Of a stretch of DNA of 64,000 nt, positions 34,725-43,211 are shown piece by piece. The position numbers were made by a program, and so were the translations under genes. The stretch's first letter is position 1, and each line of letters begins with the position of its first letter. Where the stretch lies: assembly GCF_009674605.1 (NCBI RefSeq), contig NZ_WKJO01000001.1:1984001-2048000 (forward strand). The letters are read 5' to 3'. Source of the stretch: Haloferax litoreum. Lineage in GTDB: Archaea > Halobacteriota > Halobacteria > Halobacteriales > Haloferacaceae. Below the pieces are notes generated by a model. The model was not told the origin of the DNA. It saw nothing but the letters and a program-made list of their open reading frames with translations, and did no database searches.

Positions 34725-35525
34725 ATGGGGAAGTCGGCCAATACGGATAACCGGGCAGTCGACTTTTCGACTGTGTCCAAACGGCGGTCGATACTCGACG
34801 TGCTGACGACGGAGACGTACTCCAAAGCGGAACTCGTCGAACTACTTTCGGTCTCTCGGTCGACTATCGACCGCGGTATCGAGGAACTCACCGACCTCGG
34901 GTTGGTCGAACACGTCTCGGGTGAGTTCGTCGCGACGAACACCGGCGTCGTCGCTTTGCAAACGCACGACGAAGCACTCGACACGTTCTCGAACGTCCTC
35001 GCCGCCGACGCGGTTCTGGCCCGTCTTCCGAACGGGTTCGACGTGCCAACGTCGCTGTTCCGCGACGCTATCGTCTGCGACAGAGACCCGGCGGCACTCG
35101 AAAACCAAGTCGAGGCCGTCCTCGACGACGTGACGGCAATCGATGGCTTCAACGGTCCGTTTCGGTACAGCCTCGACCCGGACACACGTGAGACGCTCGT
35201 CTCACTCGGCGAGCACGCTCGGTTCGTGGTCTCGGAGGAATCGCTGTCGTGGCTTTCGTCACAGTACGGGACCGCGCTCGATGCCGTCAACGACGCAGGT
35301 GTTCGTATCTTCAGTGTCGCCGACGCGCCACCGTACGGGGTTTTCGTCGCCGAGCGAACGGACAACGCGTCTGTGACACTCGTCGTGTACAACCACACGG
35401 GAGGTGTCGAGGCGGTGCTCGTGAGTTACGACGCTCAGGCAGTCGAGTGGGCCTGTGGCCTCGTCTCCGAGCACGCCGAAACCGGGACGCCGTATCGAGG
35501 TCCAGACGGGGACGATTATTTGTGA
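34725..35525 (+). CDS. Winged-helix transcriptional regulator with FilR1-type domain (second)
   Basis: The 266-residue protein has an N-terminal winged helix (SKAELVELLSVSRSTIDRGIEELTDLGLVE, residues about 33-62). A C-terminal FilR1-type domain follows, with PYGVFVAER and VTLVVYNHTGGVEAVL strands. It is related in layout to the regulator at 7060-7968. The dodecin gene starts 24 bases after its stop and is probably co-transcribed, so flavin status is one possible input. A palindrome covers its promoter. Confidence 0.83.
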   Translation: MGKSANTDNRAVDFSTVSKRRSILDVLTTETYSKAELVELLSVSRSTIDRGIEELTDLGLVEHVSGEFVATNTGVVALQTHDEALDTFSNVLAADAVLARLPNGFDVPTSLFRDAIVCDRDPAALENQVEAVLDDVTAIDGFNGPFRYSLDPDTRETLVSLGEHARFVVSEESLSWLSSQYGTALDAVNDAGVRIFSVADAPPYGVFVAERTDNASVTLVVYNHTGGVEAVLVSYDAQAVEWACGLVSEHAETGTPYRGPDGDDYL

Positions 35526-35549
35526 TAGTACGACGAATAGTCTGCCGAG

Positions 35550-35762
35550 ATGGTGTTCAAGAAAATCACCCTCATCGGTCGGAGTAACGAGAGTTTCGAC
35601 GCGGCAGTCGACGACGCAATCGACCGGGCAGAGGAGACGCTCGCTGGTGTCAAATGGGTCGAGGTGAAAGAGTTCGGCGTCGAAGTCGCCTCCGTAGAGA
35701 CCCGAGAGTACCAAGCAGAGGTCGAAGTCGCGTTCGAACTGCAAGGCGAAGAAGGCGAGTAG
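35550..35762 (+). CDS. Dodecin, flavin-binding protein
   Basis: The 70-residue protein is a dodecin: [23 protein letters not shown], Trp36 that stacks on the flavin, and Gln55 in [13 protein letters not shown]. The Halobacterium dodecin forms a hollow dodecamer that stores riboflavin and lumichrome and protects against light-driven flavin damage. Length and both key residues are normal. It sits 24 bases behind a FilR1-type regulator. Confidence 0.93.
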   Translation: MVFKKITLIGRSNESFDAAVDDAIDRAEETLAGVKWVEVKEFGVEVASVETREYQAEVEVAFELQGEEGE

Positions 35763-35882
35763 CGCAGTTCGGTTCGGGGAGTGACTCCCTTTTGGGCCGG
35801 CGTCTGGCCCGAGTCCACTCTTCGAGTCTCAGTGCGTCCCGACGACTTCTTGTCCAATCGCACCCCCACGTTCGACTAGCGA

Positions 35883-37262
35883 ATGCCTCGGCTCCTCCAC
35901 TACTCTGATATCGAGAACGTCTTCGACGACCCTGAGCGTGCGGGCCGCCTCGCCGGGTGTGTCACCGCCCTCGACGACGACCGAACCCTCGTCGTCGGCA
36001 CGGGCGACAACACCTCTCCCGGTGTTTTGTCGCTCGTCGAACGAGGCGGGCAAGTCCTCGACTTCTACGACGCCGTCGACGCCGACTTGGAGACGTTCGG
36101 CAACCACGACTTCGACTATGGCGCGAGTCGGACTCGCGAACTCGTCGCCGCGAGTCGCCCGACGTGGGTCTCCAGCAACATCCGCGACGAGAACGGCGAC
36201 CAGTTCGCCGCCGCGGACGGTGCCGTCCCGTGGACCACCCGCGACGTAGACGGTGTGACACTCGGGTTCTTCGGCGTGACAGACCCTGCAACCGGGTCAA
36301 TCAACCCCGAAGCGGTCGAACTCACGTTCGACGACCCGTACGCGGCGGCGGACGACGCGACCACCGCACTCCGTGAAGAGGGTGCCAACGTCGTCGTCGC
36401 ACTCTCACACCTCGGAAGCGGCGACGACGAACTCGCCAGTCGGTGCGACGTCGACCTCGTCCTCGGCGGACACGTCCACGCAGAGCGTGACGACGTGGTC
36501 GACGGCGTCCCAATCGTTCGCCCCGGCGCGAACGGCCACGTCGTCTGGGAAGTCCGAATCGAGCCGGACCGAATCGAGACGGTCCGCCACAGGACGTCGG
36601 AATACCGCCCCGTCGAGTCACTCGTGACGGCGCTCAACGGCCGTGTGGACGCCGCTGGTCTCGACGAGGTGCTCTGCCGAATCGACCGCCCGATGGACCG
36701 GTCAGAAGAGACTGTCGCCGCCGGCGAGTGTCGGGTTGGGAACGCCATCGCAGACGCCTACCGCTGGGCCACTGGCGCGGACGTCGGCCTGCAAAACAGT
36801 GGCGGGATTCGCTCTGGCCCACCTATTGGTCCCGATATCACCCACGCCGACCTTGTGAGTCTCGTCCCGTTCGAAGAGCACCTCGTCGTCGCCGAACTAA
36901 CCGGCACGGAACTTCTCGCCGTCTTCAACGCCGCCCGCGGGGCGAAGATGGGATTCGGTGAACCCGAGTGGTGGCACGCACACGTCAGTGGCGCACGTAT
37001 CGTCTGGGACGACGACCGAGACGAAGTCGTCGCGGCGACGGTCGGTGGCGACCCACTCGACCCGGATGCGCTCTACACCCTCGCCACGAGCGACTACGTC
37101 CTCCACAGCACACAGGAGTTCCCGGCGGTGACACAGGCACACCGCGCCGGTGAGTTCGGGATTCAACACGAGGAACTGGCGCGGTACGCCCGCGAAGTCG
37201 GGTTCGACGCGGCAGTCGAGGGGCGAATCGAGCGACGGACGACGACACCCGCGGAGGACTGA
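35883..37262 (+). CDS. Bifunctional metallophosphatase / 5'-nucleotidase with altered first metal motif
   Basis: The 459-residue protein has an N-terminal calcineurin-like phosphatase domain and a 5'-nucleotidase C-terminal domain (about 270-420, with NSGGIRSG and EHLVVAELTGTELLAVFN). Metal motifs are GTGDN (Asp42), FGNHDFDYG (Asn74, His75), ALSHLG (His176) and LGGHVHAE (His197, His199). In the first motif the usual DxH is SDIEN (Asp9, Glu11), so one ligand His is Glu. The N-terminus has no signal peptide, unlike many secreted 5'-nucleotidases, so it probably acts in the cytoplasm. It may hydrolyse nucleotides or related phosphoesters. Confidence 0.85.
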   Translation: MPRLLHYSDIENVFDDPERAGRLAGCVTALDDDRTLVVGTGDNTSPGVLSLVERGGQVLDFYDAVDADLETFGNHDFDYGASRTRELVAASRPTWVSSNIRDENGDQFAAADGAVPWTTRDVDGVTLGFFGVTDPATGSINPEAVELTFDDPYAAADDATTALREEGANVVVALSHLGSGDDELASRCDVDLVLGGHVHAERDDVVDGVPIVRPGANGHVVWEVRIEPDRIETVRHRTSEYRPVESLVTALNGRVDAAGLDEVLCRIDRPMDRSEETVAAGECRVGNAIADAYRWATGADVGLQNSGGIRSGPPIGPDITHADLVSLVPFEEHLVVAELTGTELLAVFNAARGAKMGFGEPEWWHAHVSGARIVWDDDRDEVVAATVGGDPLDPDALYTLATSDYVLHSTQEFPAVTQAHRAGEFGIQHEELARYAREVGFDAAVEGRIERRTTTPAED

Positions 37263-37345
37263 CCGATTTTCGACCGTCGTTCGGACGCCGGCCAACGCGT
37301 CCGAGAAGGAAAGGTTGACGCACACCCAGTGAGTGGGTGCCGAAT

Positions 37346-37753
37346 ATGACACGGGTCGTGGTCCCGGTTCGGTATCCGCTCTCCAGACACTCGCGGGCGA
37401 CGCTCGAAGAGGCAGTTCGCGTCGCGAGGGAACGCGACGCGGAGTTGACGGTCCTCCACGTCGACCTCTACCAGTCGAACCGAGGCGTCACGCGCACCGA
37501 ACTCAAGCGCGCGGTAGAACGCGAGTTCGGCCCGCTGACTCGCGCGCGCTACGTCGTCCGGAAAGGGTTCCTCGTCGAAGAGACCATCCTCGAAGAAGTG
37601 GCCGCCGAAGACGCCGACATCGTCGTCATCGGGTCCAAACAGGCGAGTCGCTGGCGGCGGATGCTCCGACGGTTCCTCGACGACCCGGACATCGACGTGT
37701 TCCTCCGCGAGAAACTCGACGCCACGGTCATCACCGTCCGCGCCAACCACTGA
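37346..37753 (+). CDS. Universal stress protein family protein
   Basis: About 135 residues from the ATG at 37346. The fold order is that of UspA: VVVPVRYPLSRHSRATLEEAV, LTVLHVDL, VVRKGFLVEETILEEVAAEDADIVVIGSK and LDATVITV. The usual ATP-binding GxxG-9x-G(S/T) is not well kept (GSKQASRWRR), so ATP binding is doubtful. It ends convergently with the MscS gene. Confidence 0.82.
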   Translation: MTRVVVPVRYPLSRHSRATLEEAVRVARERDAELTVLHVDLYQSNRGVTRTELKRAVEREFGPLTRARYVVRKGFLVEETILEEVAAEDADIVVIGSKQASRWRRMLRRFLDDPDIDVFLREKLDATVITVRANH

Positions 37754-37769
37754 CGTCGGCTGAACAGAC

Positions 37770-38837
37770 TTATTCTGCGCCGTCGCGGCCGGTGTCGGGT
37801 GACTCTGCGGCCTCTCCCGACGGCGCCGCGACTGCGTGCTGGGCGCGTTCGGGCGTGCCAGCGTCGACCTGAAGCGACCCACTCGTCTCGTCGAAGACGA
37901 TGTGGGTGTGCGGGTAGGCGAACTCGACGTTTGCGTCGGACTCTTCGAGCAGGTTCCACAGGCGTGTCTGTACGTCTGACTGGATACGGGGCATCTTGTA
38001 CGGTTTCGTCACCCAGTAGCGAAGGCGCAAGAGGACGCCGTTGTCGGCGTACGAGTTGATGTACGCGGTCGGTTTCGCGGGGTAGCGAGCGCTGCCGACG
38101 CGAATGTCAGGGCCCCCCTCGATGACCTGCTCTGTGTCGCGAGCAGCGCGTTCGACCAACTCGCGTCCCCGCGCTAAGTCCGACTCGTAGGTGACGAGCA
38201 CGTCGAGCGTCATCCGCGTCCGTTCGTCCTCGGCGGAGTAGTTGATGACGTCGCGGTTACGGATGTTCGAGTTCGGCATGACGAGGAAGGTGTTGTCGAG
38301 CGTGAACACTTTCGTGTAACTCAGGTTTATCTCGTCGACGAACCCACGGGTCCCGTCGTCGAGTTCTATCATGTCTCCGATTTCGAAGGGCTGGTCGACG
38401 AGGACGAACACGCCGTTGATGACGCTCCCGACGATGGGTGCGAGGACGATACCGAGTACGGCCGAAAACACCGTCACTGAGAGGACGATGTTACCGAGTT
38501 CGAAGCCGAGAAGGTTCGCTGCGAACACGGACCCGGTGAAGAAGATGGAGAGGCGGACGATACGAAGCACTGTCTGTGCGACGCTCTGACGGGCGAACTG
38601 CCGGGCGACTGGCCGGCCCAGCAATCTGACCGCGTACTTCGAGACGACGACGCTGAGGACGAGAACGAGGAGTGCCGCGACGAACTGCCACCCGGGGAAC
38701 AACAGGTAGTCCGGGACGAAGTTCGGCGGTGTCACCAGTCCCGACTGGAGTGGGACGGGGAGGGCGTCTCGGCCCGTCGCTGCGAGTCGCGTCCCGGCAT
38801 CGACTGCCACGTCCGTCACCCCGTCGACTCCGTGCAT
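37770..38837 (-). CDS. Small-conductance mechanosensitive channel (MscS family)
   Basis: About 355 residues from the ATG at 38837. Three hydrophobic segments precede the MscS pore helix and beta domain: VLSVTVFSAVLGIVLAPIVGSVINGVFVLVDQPFEIGDMIEL, then GFVDEINLSYTKVFTLDNTFLVMPNSNI. The C-terminal domain ends in an acidic tail from about residue 320. It would open under hypo-osmotic stress to release solutes, which suits a halophile. It is convergent with the Usp gene and divergent from the PAC2 gene. Confidence 0.92.
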   Translation of the reverse strand: MHGVDGVTDVAVDAGTRLAATGRDALPVPLQSGLVTPPNFVPDYLLFPGWQFVAALLVLVLSVVVSKYAVRLLGRPVARQFARQSVAQTVLRIVRLSIFFTGSVFAANLLGFELGNIVLSVTVFSAVLGIVLAPIVGSVINGVFVLVDQPFEIGDMIELDDGTRGFVDEINLSYTKVFTLDNTFLVMPNSNIRNRDVINYSAEDERTRMTLDVLVTYESDLARGRELVERAARDTEQVIEGGPDIRVGSARYPAKPTAYINSYADNGVLLRLRYWVTKPYKMPRIQSDVQTRLWNLLEESDANVEFAYPHTHIVFDETSGSLQVDAGTPERAQHAVAAPSGEAAESPDTGRDGAE

Positions 38838-38932
38838 GGAAATCGCAACGCAGAGTGACGAAAAAAGGGTTGTCACTTCAGGGGTTCACGAGACAGTGAA
38901 CGGCTATGTGTCAGTGCGACGTATCGTCGTGT

Positions 38933-39673
38933 ATGACCAACACAGCGATGTCCCGTCCCGACTTCCACATCACACACGAAGAGACGCCGAGCGAGGTTCT
39001 CATCGCGGGGTTCTCGTCGTTCGGACTCGCCGGCCTGACCGCCGTCGATTTCATCGTCGACCACCTCGAACTCGAAGAGACCGGACACCTCACCGTCGAA
39101 GGGTTGCCGTCGGTGACGCCGTTTCTCGAAGGCCGGCCGAGACACCACACACGACTGTTCTCTCGCCCCGACATCGACGTGACAATCCTCGTCGGTGAAT
39201 TGTTCGTCCCCGCCGAGTCCGGCGCGCAGTTCAGCAACGCCATCCTCGACTGGATGGAGGGACACGGCGTCGGTGAGATAGCAGTCCTCAACGGGATTCC
39301 GATTGCACACGGTCCGGACGAACACCGGGTCTACTACGTTGCAACCGACGACTATCGTGCGGCACGTCTCCAGTCGGCCGACATTCCGCCGATGGGGCGC
39401 GGGTTCTTCGGGGGCACGAACGCCGCACTCGTCGAACGTGGCATCGAATCCCCACTGGGCGTCGGTGTGTACATCACGCCTGTCCATGCACAGGTTCCCG
39501 ACGTCGAAGCGGCAATCAGACTCGTCGACGCGGTAAACGACGTGTACGACTTAGGCGTGGACTCCCACCCGCTCGAATCGTTCGCCGAAAACGTGCACCA
39601 GTACTACACCGAACTCGCGGACAGACTCGAAGAGAGCGAGTCTGACCTGCCCGACGACCGAATGTTCATGTGA
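38933..39673 (+). CDS. PAC2 family protein (proteasome-assembly-chaperone-like)
   Basis: About 246 residues from the ATG at 38933. The PAC2 fold is shown by VLIAGFSSFGLAGLTAVDFIVDHL, PSVTPFLEGRPRHHTRLF, ILVGELFVPAESGAQFSNAIL and GFFGGTNAALVERGI. Eukaryotic PAC2 helps assemble the proteasome; archaeal members are common but their role is unproven. The acidic C-terminus is about 30 residues. TrmB follows on the same strand with its own promoter. Confidence 0.88.
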   Translation: MTNTAMSRPDFHITHEETPSEVLIAGFSSFGLAGLTAVDFIVDHLELEETGHLTVEGLPSVTPFLEGRPRHHTRLFSRPDIDVTILVGELFVPAESGAQFSNAILDWMEGHGVGEIAVLNGIPIAHGPDEHRVYYVATDDYRAARLQSADIPPMGRGFFGGTNAALVERGIESPLGVGVYITPVHAQVPDVEAAIRLVDAVNDVYDLGVDSHPLESFAENVHQYYTELADRLEESESDLPDDRMFM

Positions 39674-39718
39674 ACGTTCCTGTCGACGAATACACCACTT
39701 GTTTTCGAAATGGGGTGC

Positions 39719-39734
39719 TACTCGGATATTAGTA
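39719..39734 (-). promoter_or_regulatory. TrmB-type site TACT-N7-GAGTA at the trmB promoter
   Basis: On the minus strand the sequence reads TACTAATATCCGAGTA, an exact fit to the TACT-N7-GAGTA element reported for Halobacterium TrmB. It overlaps the upstream edge of the likely TATA element (TTAGTAAATG) of trmB, a position for autorepression. Confidence 0.6.
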
Positions 39735-39768
39735 AATGACTTAGGTGATGCCTGTATACGTCACGAAC

Positions 39769-40830
39769 ATGGCTGATGAACTGCGGCTTACGATGGAGCG
39801 TGTCGGCGAGCGCTTCAGTCTCGGCGAGTACGAGATAGACGCGTACCTGGCCGTCCTCGAACACGGGCAGTTGACGGCGAGCGAAATCGCAGACCGAACG
39901 AGCATTCCGCAACCGCGAGTGTACGACACGGTTCGGAGTCTCTCGGATCGCGGACTCGTCGAACTCCGCGAGTCGCGGCCGATGAAAATCGTCGCCGTCG
40001 ACCCCGAAGACGCCTTCTCGAACGTCCAATCGTCGCTCGACGAACTCATCGAGGAACTCGAAGCACGCTACACCGCCCCCGCTCGGGACACTGAGGCCGT
40101 CTCCCTCGTCAAGTCCCGTTCGACGATTCTCCGCTACATCGAAGAGATAATCGAGTCCGCAGAGTACGAACTCGTCTTGTCGCTGACGCCCGACCTGCTC
40201 CGTCGCTTCCGTGACGACCTCGCCGCGGCAGTCGACAGCGGTGTCAGCATCGACCTCTTGGTCACGCCCGCCTCCCGCGCGCCCGACCCGGCCGAGTTCA
40301 ACTACCTCGACGTGGCCACTATCGCTCGCGCACGCCGCGGTATCACCTCGCCCGTCTTGGCCGTCGCCGACGGCGAATACTCCATCTACGCGACGCAGGA
40401 CGCCCTCCGCGACGACAGAGACCGGTACGGCGTCATCTTCAACCGCTCGGCACTCGGGTTCCTCGTGAGCGGATTCTTCGGGACGGTCCTGTGGTCCACT
40501 GCCGAGACTATCGTCGCCAACGGCAAGCGCCGCCCCTTCCCGCGTCGCTACGCCTCGATTCGCCGCGCAGTCAAGGACATCCGCGAGATAGAAGGCGACT
40601 TCTACGCCTCTGTCTCTGGCCGTGACGTGGAGTCGGGCAACCCAATCGTCGTCGAAGGCCGCGTCATCGAGACCGCCTTCGAGGACACCGAGGAAGTCGC
40701 GTCGCTCCACATCGAGACGGACGAAGGCGTCGTCGAAGTCGGTGGCCTCGTCGCCGCACTCGAAGACATCGAAGGTCAAGAGATTTTGCTCGGACTCGAC
40801 GAAGTGCCGGACCGCGACCGGTTCGCCTGA
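39769..40830 (+). CDS. trmB: TrmB-family sugar-responsive transcriptional regulator
   Basis: About 353 residues from the ATG at 39769. A TrmB winged helix ([42 protein letters not shown], residues about 17-58) is followed by a coiled-coil stretch (residues 80-100) and the long sugar-sensing domain to the C-terminus. In Halobacterium TrmB represses glycolysis and activates gluconeogenesis genes when glucose is absent. A sugar ABC importer lies 2.4 kb away, and TrmB-type sites occur in both promoters, so it probably controls that transporter. Start choice fits a TATA element near 39735. Confidence 0.9.
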   Translation: MADELRLTMERVGERFSLGEYEIDAYLAVLEHGQLTASEIADRTSIPQPRVYDTVRSLSDRGLVELRESRPMKIVAVDPEDAFSNVQSSLDELIEELEARYTAPARDTEAVSLVKSRSTILRYIEEIIESAEYELVLSLTPDLLRRFRDDLAAAVDSGVSIDLLVTPASRAPDPAEFNYLDVATIARARRGITSPVLAVADGEYSIYATQDALRDDRDRYGVIFNRSALGFLVSGFFGTVLWSTAETIVANGKRRPFPRRYASIRRAVKDIREIEGDFYASVSGRDVESGNPIVVEGRVIETAFEDTEEVASLHIETDEGVVEVGGLVAALEDIEGQEILLGLDEVPDRDRFA

Positions 40831-40901
40831 ACGGCGTCTCTGTGTCTGAAAAATTCGCTGGTGTCTGAACGACACCCGTCCGTCGCGGTTCGCGATTTTC
40901 C

Positions 40902-41690
40902 TTACTCGTCCCCGAACTCGTAGACGACCGCACCGCACCCCGAACAGCCCAGCACCTCGTGTTCCGGGGAGTCGTAGATGCCGGCCGTGCCGCCACAGCA
41001 GTTCCGCACCGTCGTCTCTTCGACGACGCCGCCGCACGCGGGACAGACTTCGGTGAACATCCGGAGTGGTTCCGTCGCGGCGAGCGAGACCATCGGGTCG
41101 ACACCACGTTCGGTGACTGCCAGAAGCGTCGCCACGTCGGCGATGGCCTGTGGTCGGGAAATCCACACGGACATCGACGGTCCGTCGATTGAGATGCCGT
41201 CGTACTCGGCCGTCACGGTCGCCTCGAAGGGAATCGCGGCGGCCACGGCGTCGGCCAGTTCGTCGTCCGAGGCCTTGCGAAGGGTCGCCATCGTCGACTC
41301 CCATTCCTCCCGCGCGTCGTCCGCGAGGAACAGGCCGTCTGGTTCTTCGACGAGGACGCCGGCGTCGAGGAGCGTCGACAACATCACGTCCGGGTTGACG
41401 TTGGCGTCGAGACTCTCAGATTGACGCGGTTCCTCGTCGTGGTCGAAGACACCGCTGAGTCCGGCGGCGGCGACGAGTTCCGGCGCGAACGACGGTGTTC
41501 CGGGGACGACGTAGCCACGGAGGTAGACGAGGAGTGCCCCGATGGCGAGGACGACGAATCCGGCCGGTATCCACAGGACGCCGAGTGCCAATCCGACGAT
41601 GGCGACGAACGCGGCGTTGACGACTGTACACGGACGACACCGGTTCTCACCGGTGTGCTCGGGTCGTTTCAGTGAATCGATGACGGACAT
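40902..41690 (-). CDS. Haloarchaeal membrane protein with C-terminal zinc ribbon
   Basis: The 262-residue protein has an N-terminal cysteine pair (Cys18, Cys21 in RCRPC), two membrane segments (about 24-58), a cytoplasmic alpha/beta middle (100-205), and a C-terminal set of cysteines (Cys216, Cys219, Cys231, Cys232, Cys249, Cys252) suited to a zinc ribbon. I recognise no family. It lies between trmB (convergent) and the Gfo/Idh gene (same strand, 42 bases). Confidence 0.7.
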   Translation of the reverse strand: MSVIDSLKRPEHTGENRCRPCTVVNAAFVAIVGLALGVLWIPAGFVVLAIGALLVYLRGYVVPGTPSFAPELVAAAGLSGVFDHDEEPRQSESLDANVNPDVMLSTLLDAGVLVEEPDGLFLADDAREEWESTMATLRKASDDELADAVAAAIPFEATVTAEYDGISIDGPSMSVWISRPQAIADVATLLAVTERGVDPMVSLAATEPLRMFTEVCPACGGVVEETTVRNCCGGTAGIYDSPEHEVLGCSGCGAVVYEFGDE

Positions 41691-41732
41691 GGTGAGGACG
41701 TAGGGTCGTGAGGTGTTTCGCTGTTTGGGTCG

Positions 41733-42821
41733 TCAGTTCGCTGGTGGGGTCTCGACGGTGTCGAGGCGGACTGCCCGGCCAGTCTCGGACGAACGGTAGA
41801 TTGCGTCGATGACGCGCTGGACCGCGAGTCCCTGTTCGACGGTGTTTCGGCCGGGGTGTTCGCCCGCGGCGACTGACTCGACGAATAGCCTCTGTTCGGA
41901 CTTGTGGGTGTCGTTGGCCTGCGTCTCGACGTTCGCCGTCGAGAGGTGGTTGCTGCCACCGACGCCACCGTCGTAGAACTCCAGTTCGTGGCTCGCGCGG
42001 TCGAACCGCGCACCACCCTCGGTCCCGCGGAGGAAGAACTCGTCGTTGGTCGGACGGTTCGTCGCCCACGCGACTTCGAGCGAGATAGTCGTCCCTTCGT
42101 CGGTACGGATGAACGCACTGGCGGAGTCGTCGACGTCGAACGCCTCCGGCCCGATGTCGTCGCCCCACATCTCGACGTACGTGTAGTCGTCTTTGTCACC
42201 GAACTCAGAGCGGGTCACACCGGAGACTTCGACCACGTCGGGGAAGTCGAGGAAGTAGAGTGCGAGGTCGATGGCGTGGACGCCGATGTCGATGAGGGAC
42301 CCGCCGCCGGCGATGTCCTTCGAGGTGAACCACGACCCGCGGCCGGGAATGCCGCGGCGGCGGACGTAGTTCGCTTCGACGTGCGTGATGTCGCCGAATT
42401 GGCCGCTCTCGTAGTGGTGGCGGACGACTTCGACCGGGTTGGCGAAGCGGTTGTTGAACCCGACCATACAGAATCCGTCAGCCCGTTCGGCGGCCTCGGC
42501 GATTCGCTCGGCGGATTCGAGCGAGTGTGCGAGCGGTTTTTCGAGGAGCACGTCGAGACCAGCGTCGAGTGCTGCAACGGCGTACTCTTCGTGGAAGCGG
42601 TTCGGCGTCGTGATGATGACGGCGTCGACTTCGCCGAAGAGTTCTGCTTTGTCTTCGTAGGTGTTGACGTCGTACTTCTCGGCGAACTGGCGGCGCGCGT
42701 CCGCCTGAATGTCGAGACCGCCGACGAGCGTCGCACCGAGGTCGACGAGACGGTCTGCGTGGTGGTGCCCGATGTTGCCGAGTCCGACGATACCGACCCG
42801 GACCGATGAACCTGTACTCAT
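41733..42821 (-). CDS. Gfo/Idh/MocA family oxidoreductase (first)
   Basis: The 362-residue protein has the NAD(P) loop GIVGLGNIGHHHADRL (residues 9-24), the sugar-site motif LLEKPLAHS near residue 95, and the C-terminal domain with the catalytic block GGGSLIDIGVHAIDL. Members oxidise sugars, inositols or sugar alcohols. It is downstream of the sugar ABC operon and a small membrane protein on the same strand, so it may process the imported substrate. Confidence 0.9.
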   Translation of the reverse strand: MSTGSSVRVGIVGLGNIGHHHADRLVDLGATLVGGLDIQADARRQFAEKYDVNTYEDKAELFGEVDAVIITTPNRFHEEYAVAALDAGLDVLLEKPLAHSLESAERIAEAAERADGFCMVGFNNRFANPVEVVRHHYESGQFGDITHVEANYVRRRGIPGRGSWFTSKDIAGGGSLIDIGVHAIDLALYFLDFPDVVEVSGVTRSEFGDKDDYTYVEMWGDDIGPEAFDVDDSASAFIRTDEGTTISLEVAWATNRPTNDEFFLRGTEGGARFDRASHELEFYDGGVGGSNHLSTANVETQANDTHKSEQRLFVESVAAGEHPGRNTVEQGLAVQRVIDAIYRSSETGRAVRLDTVETPPAN

Positions 42822-42954
42822 GAATCGATTATTAACTACAGCTGGTGTTAAGTTTCACGTTCTTTAGCCTGATTTACCAGCATCGACAACGGCCGAGACG
42901 AAATCGGCCGACGGGTGCCGGCCGCGCGAGAGGAGAAGAGGCGGACTGGACGTC

Positions 42955-43158
42955 TCAGTAGAGTTGCTCTTCGCGCTCTTGTCGTTCCTGTTCACGGCGC
43001 TCTTCTTCTTTGAGACGTCTCCGTCCGCGAAGGTACTGCCGTCCCTTCGGGATGTAGATGTTCTTCACGTCGAGGAGGAACGAGACGATTCCGTAGGCCC
43101 AGAAGAAGAACAGAATCGTCATGCCGCCGATGTAGAACAGTCCGAGTTCGTTGACCAT
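42955..43158 (-). CDS. Small membrane protein with charged coiled tail
   Basis: The 67-residue protein has two short hydrophobic parts forming one or two spans (residues 5-28) and then a strongly basic and acidic tail (RGRRRLKEEERREQERQEREEQ) predicted to be a helix. It has its own TATA-like GTTTATCC upstream. It lies between the sugar ABC ATPase and the Gfo/Idh gene on the same strand. No family is recognised. Confidence 0.65.
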   Translation of the reverse strand: MVNELGLFYIGGMTILFFFWAYGIVSFLLDVKNIYIPKGRQYLRGRRRLKEEERREQERQEREEQLY

Positions 43159-43211
43159 GGGAGTGTGATACGTCGTGGGTCGGATAAACGTTGTGTGGGA
43201 GTGTCGAGGGC

